Positions 44,301-57,961 of a DNA stretch of 64,000 nucleotides are shown piece by piece. A program made the translations under genes and the position numbers. Source of the stretch: Aphrophora alni (Eukaryota; Arthropoda; Insecta; Hemiptera; Aphrophoridae). Under the pieces are notes generated by a model. The model was not told the origin of the DNA, did no database searches, and saw only the letters and a program-made list of their open reading frames with translations. The stretch's first letter is position 1. Each line of letters begins with the position of its first letter. Location of the stretch: the NCBI GenBank assembly GCA_963513935.1, contig OY740771.1:11251138-11315137 (forward strand), given 5' to 3'.

Positions 44301-47300
44301 TACGGCTGTATTGTTAAACATCAATACTTGTAATACAGCTCATATTACATGTCATTCGATTTGGCGGCTTGGGATACTTCACAAGTAAAATTTTTCAAAC
44401 TCGACCAGGCAATATGGTTAATTTGAAGCTCAGGATTGAGGAAGAAATTAGAGCAGTACCTCAAGGCATGTTGCACAGAGTTACTGGTGCTATAATGTTG
44501 TGAGTACAAGAATGTTACCATGTGAATGGACATTATTTAAGGAGGGTTATTTTCAGGTCTCAACTCAAAAACACACGAAATGGCATTGTTTTTTGTTTGC
44601 ACCATATATTATTTAGTAAATTTAGTCTTCATTCATTGATGTTTTAAATCCACGAACTCTACTTCACCTACTATAAAGAACACTATTATTTTTTATTACT
44701 TACATTCTCAATTATGTAAGAAGAGAATTATTTTGATTTAATAAATGAGGGTCAGGATAATTTTTAGTTTCAAAGTGGGAAAAATTTAGTAGAAAAACTT
44801 ATCTAAAAATAAGTAATCTATCTAAACAGTAAAAGAAAGAGAAAAAGGTGATCTACATTTGATTATTATTTTGTAAAGATATATTTTAATACAAGGATAT
44901 TAAAGGCTTTTTGTAGATATCTGTATATACCATTTTGAGCATTACCAATATTAACAACAATATACATTAATTCATTGTGAAGAGGGAAAATGTTTATTTA
45001 AATGATTGATCAATATGCAATTTTCAGATTTATAATGTTTAGTGTCTAGGTTAAATAAAGCTAAGAATTTGTTAGGTTAAGTTTTGTCTCAATTGTCTCC
45101 TCATTAAAAATTAAGGGGGGTGTGTCTCCAATTGTGTAAGGAAGAAGCAAATACTTGATCTTGTAAGATTTGTCTTCCCAATTCGAAGGATACTTTTTAA
45201 CCTTTTGCGAACTAGCTATGCGATAATTTGACGGAAGTAAAACGTGCCAAATGCTGGTCGTAAGATACGTGAACTGTACTAAATTAGATGGTGAATGCAA
45301 TGTTTTTTAAGTGTATGAAAATAGTTATTCTATCACTAATTATAGAAAAAACTCAAAAATATTAATTACTATGCATAGTTGTTCCCAGCAGAGAGCTAAT
45401 GAGCGTTAGAGGTTGTTAGTAAAACTAGATTGTAGAATAGGCAATCCGACTATAGATCACTCAAGTGATATTATTTAACTGACTATACTATAGGTGTCTT
45501 AGTGGTTGAGAGGCTTAATGTGACAATAACATGAGCAAGGATTGGTGCTGAAGGTTGTGGATTCGAATCTTACCTAAAACACAAGGTATTCTTTGTGCAG
45601 TTTGGTTCACTTCAACCTGTGGTATGGCAGTAGGAGGGTCCAATATAAATAAATGTTGATTAGCTTGAGTGGAAGTTGATGAGTTTGATTTGAAACAAGT
45701 TGCGCAAAAAACACCAATTTTGCTAGTTTTATTTTTGTGTGTTTAGAAAAAGACTATATAAATTGACTAATCAACCCACAGATTTATGTCCTTTTAGAAA
45801 ACATGATATATAATGAAATTAATTCACTTTCCACTGTAAAATTGTTTTTGGTTTCCTCACTATATCACTTTAAACATAAAATTATTTAAAAAGCTCAAAA
45901 GAAAACAAAATAACAATTATTTGTAGTACAGTTACTTGCTTTTATATACATTTAAAAGCCTATAATTTGACTAACAAATTGGTAAAAATAAAAAAATTGA
46001 AATATATTAATATAATATATAAGGAAATTATATATTTTTGTAAAACCCCCTGAAAACAGTCAAATTGACAGTAGTCCTAAAAAGGTTGATTTGTGAAGTA
46101 AAATGTTATTGACTATAAGTTTTTTGAAATATCGAAAAAGTAATATTTTCTTCATTTAATGATATATAATCAGAAGTGTCAGTTAATACTGATTTACATT
46201 TGAAATTTTTAAATATTCCACAGAAATATAAAAATACTATTAAGGATGAGACTCTCAGAAAAAGTTTATACTCCTTTTTCTGTTTCTGTGTCATATTTGT
46301 AAAAAAAAAACCTATTTACTCATTTATATCATATTTATATTTCCAAAAATTAATACAATGTCATCTGCTTTGTTTAGTGCCTCAGAGCCACACTTGTACT
46401 TACGCGTGGACACTAAGTCTTTATCACAAACTGATGATAATGAAAGCTGGTGCGAAACCAGCACGCCTGTAGATCCTACACCAAATGAAACCAGACAGAC
46501 TCGTCTACAAGGCTTGATTATGAATCAGGTAAGTTTGATAATTTACACTTTATTATATTCATTAAAAACTTGCATTTTATTAAATGAAAACCAAAACCAT
46601 TTTCATCGTAATAATAAAAAATAAAGAAGAACCTACTCTAATTTTAAATAGATCATTGCTAGTTATTTTTTGTCTCTGAAAGTTTTTTGTACTCAGAAAA
46701 TGTACATATATTTTGGTATTTGGTTATTACATAGACATTAAAAAAAATCTCTTTACTTTCCCGCAAGAAGGCTTATAGAAAAAATGAAGAGTTATAAATT
46801 GTTGTCAAGTTTTTTGTGGATATATCTGTATTGACGTCTCCTGATAACCAATTTTTTTGTGTGTTTAGAGGTGAAAAACGTCTCAGTCATTTTATTGGCT
46901 CAAAAAAAACAGTATAAATAAAGTATTATAAACAGTGAAAAGAGTATAAAATAAAGACCCCTAGTCGTTGAATATTCTAATGCTTCAGGGTTGGAAGAAG
47001 ACTCAAGTTGATGTAAGGGGTGCAAGTTAGTGCAATATTTTTGGTCTACTCCTTGATCTTTTCCCTTACACCCTTCACTGAACTACCATAAAAAGCTCTA
47101 TTTAGTGATTACAGTCTTAACAATCCTGAGTGAATTTAGCTGAATCTACAGTTTTTTTTTCATGTAATTTTTGTCTTTAGGAAAAACTGGGTATATGTCT
47201 GCTTTATACTAAGAACTGATGATTTTTCTTATTCCTCGTGAAAACAATGTTATTGTTGATCTTTAAATAACATTTTGTTGTGGTAGACTTAAACTCACTG

Positions 47301-50300
47301 TTTGAATTTCTGTCCTGTGCAGATAGTGTACAAAATAAATTGTTGCTTACTTCAGGTACATACCATACAACCAGTTTATATCCATTTGACAATTCAATGC
47401 TACCTTTTCGTAGAGCTTTTAGTGTCTTTACCTACAGCTTTGATGTCGTGAGAATCTGTAAACTCCTCAAATTCTATGAAATAGTCCAGACAATTAGTAA
47501 CATGTTTAGTTGCTCCGTTATCAATCCACCAAACTGTTGGATTTTGTTCAAAAACATAGACTTCTTCATTGACAGTCGACATTTGATTATTAACAAGATT
47601 TGTACTAGACTTGGCTTGACTCACTCTACTTTTATTAGGTTTTCTATCAGCAATCCAACTCTGACAATCTTTTAACCAATGTCCTTTCTTCTTACAGTAT
47701 TTACATAAGTCATTCCCCCTACCTTTGTTTTTGTAATGCTTAGTTTTACTTTTGGTATCAGTTTTCTGAGTAAATTGTATAGGTCTATAATTAACTTTAA
47801 CTATTAAGGCTTCTTGAACAGATTCAAACTGTCCTTCATTTTTACTCTTGAGAAAGTTTCTTTCGAACATGCACAGTTCAACTAGTCATTTCATCGAATT
47901 TCTTGCTTTCATCTTTGGTTAAAATCATCCAACTAGATTGAAAATTCTGAAACTCCTTTGGTAAGATGTGTAAAGTTTTGCAAACTAGTAATAGATCTGG
48001 CAACTGACTTTCACCTTTCATCTTTAACCCATTGTTCAGTTCATTCCATAAGTTTTTTAGTTTGGCTACGTGGGATGAAACATCTTGTCCTTGAGACCAA
48101 CTAAAATTAAAAAATTCCAAACATACCTTGAACAATTGGTCTTTTGTTGTTGCTTCAAAGTTTACTTTAAGCATGTCCTCACTGGCAGTTTCTTGGTCCA
48201 TTATCTTCTGGTAAACTTCGACTGTCACTGAGCTTGTAATCATTGATTTAGCATAGCTGTTTGCCTTACGGTACAATTCTGAAATCTCTTTGTGCTTCTT
48301 GATTTCTGTTGCCATAGCATCTTCTTTCAATGGTTCAGGTTTCATTAGCTTCTTATCAATGACATCTAGAGCTCCTTCGTGATAATCTAACAAATCTCTC
48401 AATTTTCTTTTCCATATAGGCCAATCTGACTCATTTCCTAAAGCTTTAATGTGTTTTGAAAAATCCATTGTTTTTGATAACTTTGTTTAGGCAAAATTAT
48501 TGAAAAGAAAAAATATATATTTAACCTCTAAACAAATAACATTATCTGAGCCCATAACCTATTGTAACTGATTGATGATCTTTTAAACCCATTATAAGTA
48601 AAAAGGAAAAAGATTTGTTTGTAATAAATATAACTAAACTTTAATTACAAAAATTCCAAATCTTTTATAATTAAAACAACTTAACAACTTGAAGAATTCA
48701 GATAAAACATTGCTTAAACAATGTATATAAAAAATAAATCATATGTTAATAACAATATTTTATATGATAATTAAATTAAACAAATATAGAACAGTATTTT
48801 AGACTAGATACTATAATATTAAACAGTCATATATAATAACAAATTCTTTTGTACTAAACTCAACACCAGAATAGTTCAAATAACTATATTCACAATTCTG
48901 CTTTTCTTCGAAATTTCATGTTACGACTTACAACGATTGTATATTTTCTTTCGCTTACCACATTTAATAATGTCTTTCATTATTTTGTAATATTATTCAC
49001 ATAAAAATAATTAAAAAAACACTTCAATTAATCATTCACAATGAATTACTAATAAAACAACAACAAAACTGCCACATGGTTTGACACAAATCAGATGTAC
49101 CAACTTCGTTCAATCTGTTCTCCTGCTCTTTAGAATAAAACTATTGTAATGAAATTTTGTGTGTGGAATATGGCGGTTAATTTAAAATGATTACTAGAAT
49201 AAGAGAACATGGGTCTCCTTTTAGAAACGTCCTCAATTTTAGTCCACTTTGTTGTTTTGATTTTAGAATTAGTTGATGAGGAAGCTCAACATTTCTTAGA
49301 TTATATGTATTTAGTTCACGATTGGAATTTTGATAAACTTGATGAATAGTTTTTAGATTAAAATATAAACTTTCGATATATACGGAGTATAAAATAAGTT
49401 ATATTATAGATACACCTGGCTAAAATTTAAACCACAAGTTGGTTTCATTTGGACCAGAAGGTGTTTCATGTGAACCTAAAAGTAATATTCAAGTGGATTA
49501 TGGACAAAAGACCATGCTGGTCATTCCACAGTGTTCTTTTACTAATAATAAAACAAGGAAATTAACATAATTTTCTATCATCTTTATGTTTTAATTCTAA
49601 TACCTGTAGGAAACATGTAACTTCAAATTAGACTTTTCAGTATTAAATTTTCCCCAACATTCTCCTCTCTCATAATCAACCTCTAGACAAATTCTCAGAA
49701 TATATATAAAAAAATTTTTAAAATCACGAAATTTTATATTGCAATGATAATTTTTCCCTATCATTTTGTTTAGACACTTTTTCTAGGTGTCATTATTTTT
49801 CTTGTAAATAGATTTTTCCAATGACATATCACAAATTAGTGGTCGTCATAAAAAAAAGAAAAAAAGTTATCCTACTTAAAAGAAGGGGCAATATTCTTTA
49901 ACCCCCATAAAAAGTCCCAAACAAATTACAACGGAGGAGGTGGATATCACAAGCCGTTTAAATTTCAGACAGGTGAATCAGGACTTATTTTATACTCTGT
50001 ATATGTACACAAGAACAGTTTATACATACAACTTTCAATATAACATTTTACGCGGTAACTTCATGAATGGATAGAAATGAATCATCATTGATTCCAGGTG
50101 CCTTTAAATAGGTATACGTTATACTTTATTTATTAACCATTGAGCCTGTGGTTTCAAGCAATAGGCATTGTCAATATACATATACATAAAGACTTAAAGT
50201 TAGACAAACTAACTAATAACTAATATCAATAATTAATCATATACATTCAATAAATACTAGTTATTAGAGTTAAAGTTGAAGGTGGAAATTACATTATAGG

Positions 50301-53300
50301 ATTTAAATTAATCTCACTAAACTCTGAAACTCTGTATAATGGGTTTTGAATAAACCATTTATATAATTTATTTTTAAAGATTTTGAGAAGTATTTTTTTC
50401 AGTTTACATGGTAAGTTATTAAAAAGTCTTACTCCCAAAATATAATAATTATTCGTAGACATGTTTAGTTTAGAGTAGGGAATATCATTAAAACGATTAT
50501 TTCTTGTGTTATAATTTTGTATGTTGGACCTATACCATAAGCCTTTTAACTTAATTTTAACATGGGTCAACAAATCAAAAAGATATAAGTTTACTTCAAA
50601 AGATATAAGTTGTATTAATTTCCAATTTTATAAAGGTGGGGCGACATGTATCTCTATAGCCAGCATTAAATAATAATCTCACTGCATGTTTTGAAGTTTC
50701 AGTATAATGCTGATATTACTGCTATTTCCCCAAAGATAGAGACCATGTCTGATTGTGCTTTGAAAATATGAAAATTATAAATTTTTGAGTCTTATTTAAA
50801 TTCAGAAATAAACTTTTGAGTTAAACCAAACCTTTATTTTACCCATACCATCATCAGGAATAGAACTATGTCTATACAGGTTTCTATAACCGTTAATTAA
50901 TGAAAGAGGTAAATCAGCACAATAAAATACATATGAAGGGATATTGCGTGGAAGATCATTAATATATATATATACTTAAAAGTAGCAGGCCAAGAATAGA
51001 GGTTTGAGAACATATGCCATTAGTATTTACCATTGGCTTCCTACAAGCATGGTAGGATTTAAACAATTCTAGCTCATTGTCTGTGACGCCATAATAGTTC
51101 AATATGTCCTGCAAAATCTGATAGGACACTGTGTCTTACTAAATTCATACAAGGAACCCCGAGCAAAGCCTTTACAATGTATTATAGATAGAACTTGTTT
51201 GACCCGTTGACCTATTACATATGCAGTATTCTTGCCTGTGCAAAAATCATACTTCTAGGTATTAAAAAGTTTGTTCTCTTCAAAATATTTATACAACTGG
51301 GTGTTAATTACTGACTCAATAATCTTAGAAATTATAAATATATGTGAAATAAATTTTGTATTGTTAGGATGTCATTCCCAATTATACAATGAGTTACGGA
51401 CTTAAGCTACTTATTTATTTTTTTATATAGGTAGAGCGCACATTCAATATGGTACAGAGAGCTTTGAACTTGGTTGAAGAGCAACAACCAAATGGTTTAA
51501 GTACCGTGTCTGGGAGTAGTCTTCCTCCGAGAGCACCGCTCACTGATGCTGAATTCAGACAGTTCTTGGACCCTATTGGTCAAATTGTGAGAGCCAAAGA
51601 ATTGCGAGCTGTTATTTACTTTGGAGGAATTGAACCTAGCCTTAGGTTCGTATTTTGTTAATGTCACATTTTTAATTTTTAAAAAAATTTTTAATTATAT
51701 TTTTTATTTATTTATTTTTTTAGAGTGGTATATGGGAAAGGGATTAGTGTTTTGTAAAGATAACTTTAAAAATCAATACAAATTTTAATTTTATAAATAT
51801 GTATAGATTCTATGATTTTATGTATTTTGTTATTCAGAAAACTCTGGAGAACAATAACAATACAAAAGGATTTTTCAATCGATAAAACTGAGAACTTCAT
51901 TTAGGTACTTTTTTTCCAGTTAGCAAATAAAATCATCTTATTGTAGGAAACAACAGAATTTACAAAACCTATGCATTTTTTATGTGTTCTTTACAAAAAT
52001 ATAAGGTTGTGTAGTGTTTATTTTGAAAAATTAATTTTGTTTTTATTGTAATGAATAAAAAGGTATGTCTTTAATATGTACCTAGTATATGAAGTATAGG
52101 ATAAGTTTGGTAATAGCAAAAAATTGAGACTTCCATTTTTGACTGATCTTCGTATTTCATAGCCTAAGGAAACTGAAAATGTTTATATGACATGCCATTC
52201 ATCGTCAATAGCGTTGTTGTACTTGGCATCTATACATAAGTGCAGTAGCACCCACAAATTAAGATAGGAACAAGAATTTTAGTGCAAGGGACTACATTGT
52301 ACTCTATCGAAATTCAGAAAAATCAAATTGAAAATATCAAAATGGACAGGACAGACCTTTTTATAAAGATTTTGGTTCATATCTCAAGTCTTGCACACCA
52401 AATTAGATCAAATTTGCAGATTTCAAATTGTGCATATAATGGTACTAACCTCCATTTCTCTAAGATGTCAAATAGTGAATTCATTGTAAAAATTTAATTT
52501 CGAACCCTAACCTTCCAAGAAAATGTGACATTACTATAGTTATGAGATCTGGTATGGCCGAGTCACTAACATGAGTGTAGCAAGTGAATAGTTCTTGCAT
52601 CTAGGCTTGCTAGAGCTGAGACATTGACAGGAGTGAAGCGATTGGAAATTTTAAATATATACATACATTTACGAGGCCTGCTAGGACCTAGCTGGCATCT
52701 AGAAAGTAGGAATTTACACAATTACGAAGTTAAGTAACCTGTGTAAAAACTGTTTTAAACAAATTTACCCTATTGGATTAGACCCTTTGATCTACTACAA
52801 GGTGCAGCAGAAATAATTAGACGATGTTACTGTCCAAAATCAATATAAAATTTATATATAAGAAATTATTATTATTCACTTACATGACAAAGCCTTCCGT
52901 TTTATGTTTATGTCTTGAAAATGTTGTCATTCAGATGACCTCCATCGTCCCACAAGCAAAGCTCTGAACATTACCAAGTAGAGTGTCTTTTCCAGCATCT
53001 CCAGTGGAATGTTCTCTATCTTAGCTCTAATGGACTCTTTCAGCTTTTGCATGTATGCGGTTGAGTTTTATAGAAATGTTGCTTCAAGAAGTAGTGTAAG
53101 ATTTGTCTCACACTTCTGTCGGACATGCCAAGACCTGCAGAATGCTTGGGACTACGCAATAATCTCGACGTTTTCACTATTTGTGGACGTTTTCACTATT
53201 CGTGGACGTCCAGGGTTTTTCTTGCTTTGGGCCGATGCAGTCGCTTTGGAGTTCTTCACTTAATAGAGTATCGTTCGCCTTGACGGAACATGACTGTTCG

Positions 53301-56300
53301 TGCCTATGTTAAAATGGTGCCTGAACTCATGTTCTGTGAGAGTCGCAGTCATTAAAAAAAAAAATGCGCAATGCTCATTGCTCCAATGGCTACTAGCAGG
53401 CTATGAACTGTTGTACACAACACATTTAATTGGTGCACTATCTACCAAGAAATGCCTATGGCACAGAATTTAAATCGTCTAATTTTTTACACCACACCCT
53501 GTAATACTTTGTAAATTTCCTACCCAAGAAACCAACTTGTAGATATTACATTTAGAGGAGCTGTTTGTTTTACATTCTGTGATAGGACCTGAATAACTAT
53601 CATGACGACACTCATCAATTTGTTTTTGTATTGTTGTAGTATTGACTTATGAAATACATGTAACAAAAAATTCATGGATCACCGAATTATTAGAAAATTC
53701 ATAAATGATATCTTTAAAAAATTTGGTCAAAAATGTGTTAATAATTTATATGAACTTGTTAATCACTATTTTACATAATCACTTTAGAATATAGTTTTAG
53801 AAATTTGGATAATTTCAAGATGACATATAAACTGTGTGTTTCAATTGTCTTTATAACGCCTATCCTTAAAGCAGTATTATTTTTTAGTATGAAATAAAAA
53901 TTAATTAAATTCAACGGACTTCTGTGGTGAGACTAATGTATTTGTTATTTATAGAAAAGTAGCTTGGAAACATATCCTCAATGTTTATCCAGAAGGAATG
54001 TCAGGAAAAGAAAGGATGGATTATATGAAAAGAAAGTGTTTTGAATATCAACATTTGAGAGACAGCTGGAGGGAAATGCTTAAGAATGGGCAGGTTGGTT
54101 TTTAATTATATTTTAGGTTAACAACACAGTTTGTTGATTTTTATTATTATATAAAACAAGACAGGTGTGTAATACAAGAATTACCGTCTCGGCATTTATA
54201 AAATTTTAGTTTGATAAAACCGATTTTGATCAGTTTTGTAAAGTAGTAACAAAACTGATTTAGCTTTCCAAAAATATATGGAGTAGCTGATGTTTCAAAA
54301 TCAGTTAATAAGAAAAATTAACATACCTTATTAGAAGTCGATAGTAGTTCCTTTTGTATTTGTTTATATTATATTAGTCGCTACATGTTTTGCTGCCATA
54401 GCAGCATCATCAGGCCAGCTAATAACATAAACACTTGACACATTGTTCATACACATATCACAAAACATATAAAATTCTAACACAAATTATCATGCATAAC
54501 CTGCACTTGTTAAAAGTTAAAAAATTAAAAACTGTTCTAGTTCCTCACTGTCCAATGGCCACATGTTCACTGAGTGAGTCAGAATGGGACACTGCTACTT
54601 TGAACATTCACATATCTGATAAGGGATGTTCAAAGTAGCAGTGTCACATTCTGACTCACTCAGTGAACATGTGGCCATTGGACAGTGAGGAACTAGAACA
54701 GTTTTTAATTTTTTAACTTTTAACAAGTGCAGGTTATGCATGATAATTTGTGTTAGAATTTTATATGTTTTGTGATATGTGTATGAACAATGTGTCAAGT
54801 GTTTATGTTATTAGCTGGCCTGATGATGCTGCCTATGGCAGCGAAATATGTAGCGACTAATATAATATAAACAAATACAAAAGGAACTACTATCGACTTC
54901 TAATGAGGTATGTTAATTAATTAAAGTAGTTCTAAGGCAAAACAATGAATTTTAATAAGATAAAAATTGAAATTCTAATTTTGGCTCAAGAACATAACGT
55001 TCAGGATTTCTAAAATGAAACAAATTGTATTGGGGTCAGGGAGGAGGTTCTTATACTTAATTAACAGCTAAATTATATTTGCAAGTATACTAGTTCAACT
55101 ATACTAACATGTAACACTCAGAGGTTAGATCATTTCACCGAACTGATCATTTATAGCTAAAGTCTTGATTTAAACCTAATGGTCAATACATCCAACTATC
55201 TGACGAGTTAACAATAACATTTGTACGAACACAATTAAACACAAAACTTGATTGAACAAAGTAAATGGCCATAAGGCCTATGCTAGGCCAGAATTTACAT
55301 AGTTAATGTTTTCTCATAAAACCGGGAGTACACATAATAATATAATCTCTTCAGGCTCACCAGACCACTCTCAATTAAGATTAGCCACTCATTATGAAAC
55401 AATAAATACAATTACAAACTGAACGGAACAAGTTATACAACACGTCTGGTCTTGACGGCTACCAGCCCCATGCACTGATCCTCAAATTTCAAACTCTGGT
55501 TTGGAGGGTTCCGACATACCCGTGCTTGATAAAGGGAAAGTTCAGAATTGGTGCAAGGGATGGGGTGTGAATTTTAGAATTTATCACAAAATCATGGTAA
55601 AAAAAATTGAATATTACAGCCGTCATGATGAATTTGTAAGAGAATTGTAGTTTTGTACCTTTTTTATTGTTACCATTTTGAAATTATATAATTATTACAT
55701 TTAAATGCTGGCTAACCTCTATCAAAGGTTAGTTGTTAACATAAGTTTAACCATATTGTACAACAAAAAGTATAATAATCCCATTTAAATAAGATATTAT
55801 TATTTTTATTCTATATTAAAAAACAAATTTCCTGTCGCCTCCAAATTTTATGGCAAAGTCAAACTCATGTCATCGTCTTTGTTAAATTATTTAACATCTT
55901 ATCTAGTATAATGGTACAAATCCCATCAGAGATTAAAGTAAATAGCCTATAACTCAAAGGCATATAAAGGAACCTAAACACACCAATGTAAACACACTAT
56001 TTTATGAGTAGGCCAACAAACCTAACCTCTAGGTTAAAATACATGTAAATCCAATAATATTTATAAGTACAGTAGAACCTCTGTTAACCAGCCTCGGATT
56101 AACCGGTCCTCGGATTAACCGGCCTATATCTAGTGTACTGGTTGGATGAGAGTTTCCGAAAATAAATTGTAATTGAAACACCAAAGCGGCGGCGATATCA
56201 AACGACTTTATCGATAGCGGTATCCCATTGTCGGCGCCGTAAAAACACCGCGGCATTGGCACCCTCGGTATAGCAGACATACACCCACAAAAACGTTTTA

Positions 56301-57912
56301 TGGGCCGCTTTTTTTCCATGAATCGTTTTAGTATACATTATGAAAAATATAACATTTCTTTTCAGTTTTCATCTTGTCTTTGACGGGTATATTGCAGTAA
56401 ATAAAAATGAGTGAGTTACGGAAGCGTGTGTTGGTTTCGTTTGAGACGCGGTTAAATGTGTCAAAAGACTTGACAGAGGGGAATCTGTAAACGAGCTTTG
56501 TAGTGTTTAATTTTTTCATGTTTGATGTATAATATACATAACATAATATATAAGATACATTTATGTACAATAAAATGAGTTGCAATAACATCTTAATTGC
56601 ATAATTCTTAGCGCTACCTGATTAAATAAGCTTTCTTTCAACGAAAAACGATTTTTCAGGGGAACCTCTGATTAACCGGCCAAACGGGCAACCGGCCAAA
56701 CGGGCAACCGGCCCGGGTGTCAGTCCCGACTAGACCGGTTAAGAGGGGTTCTACTGTATGAAAGAAACTGACTTTGGTAAATAATCAGATGCCTTTAATG
56801 TATTAAGATGAATATAAATTTAAAAATGTAAATTTTATAGGCTAGCATAACAAACCTGCAGATTGCGTATGTAAATTTAGACCAAATAGTGTAATGAACA
56901 ACACAATTAACCTAAACAGAACTTATCACAAAGATGTAACAATAACCATTGCACAAGTGATTATATATATAAGTGATTTATTTATTTCAATAATCTTTAT
57001 TTCACTGTAAACACAAGTTGATATTTCCAAACATAAATCAATTCCAATCTTAACAAATTATCATAGATAAAGGACGTTAACAAACCAGCCAACTTGAATA
57101 CCTGACATCATCAGAAATCAAGTTAGTGACAACAGTCAAATGTTAAAAAACATTATTATTAAAATTTAATCGTAGGTACTGGACTACGATAAAAATATGT
57201 TTTTGACAATTAAATTATTAGTAAATCACTATTATTTCATGTCAGAGATATTAGTATGTAATTACTAGAATAAGTCAATGTTAGAACTGTATATCAGACG
57301 ACAGAACTCCTCCATATGCAATGATATCTTGAACCCAAACTTATTCAATGGTCAGCAATTATCAAAATTTTATAAGTAAATAATATTTCAACATTAAATA
57401 AATCAGAATAAATAAATGAAAATTTACATATTAAACCATTGTTTAATACATAAGAATTAATAACAAGAAAAACTTTATAAGAATATTATATTATAATCTC
57501 GACCTGAGTGACATGATTGTAGCTAACCAATTGGAATACAAGAGGACCATTACGCAAAAAAAATCTTAGATAGAAGGGAAAAAAGGAGGCAAGATTTTAA
57601 TAGTATGAGATAGTGTCCCTATAGTGGCGTCCTGATGTTTGAAGACTGCAGTTGATGAAATGTTACTCCAAGTTAAAGTGTTTTCTTTAAAAGTGAATAA
57701 AAATAGTAAACTCAGTGTTAACAGAACTTGGTATATTCTGTCAATATTAATAAGATAAATGGTGTGAACAATAACTATAACAGATTTCTAATAATATATA
57801 AAACTTTGAACTATTTTCTAAATTCAAATTATGAAAGTGTCATTTACAAGTTTGTTCATGACCGAGTGCCTATCCCGAGATATTAAAATTCTTCTTTAAT
57901 TATAAATTCTGT

Positions 57913-57961
<49 letters not shown>

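Larger units (their letters stand above)
54316..54918. repeat. Near-perfect palindrome of two Penelope-type tails, 292-bp arms
   Basis: Arms 54316-54607 and 54626-54918 are inverted copies with only a handful of differences around an 18-bp spacer. Each arm carries one hammerhead-like motif reading outward. Reading frames inside (identical 67-aa frames on the two strands) are by-products of symmetry. It lies in TBC1D25-like intron 6, 220 bp after exon 6, and would be transcribed as a long hairpin. Confidence 0.88.

Noticed and set aside
45492..45580. tRNA gene (Ser/Leu-like)
   Set aside because: A and B boxes are present but the acceptor stem does not pair and a SINE body follows.
47280..47675. 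131-aa plus-strand frame
   Set aside because: Antisense of the Copia protease/gag region.
53009..53263. 84-aa plus-strand frame
   Set aside because: Shadow of the minus-strand transposase remnant in the 52798-53501 element.
54435..54798. Two near-identical 67-aa frames on opposite strands
   Set aside because: They are mirror copies created by the palindrome and have no family resemblance.
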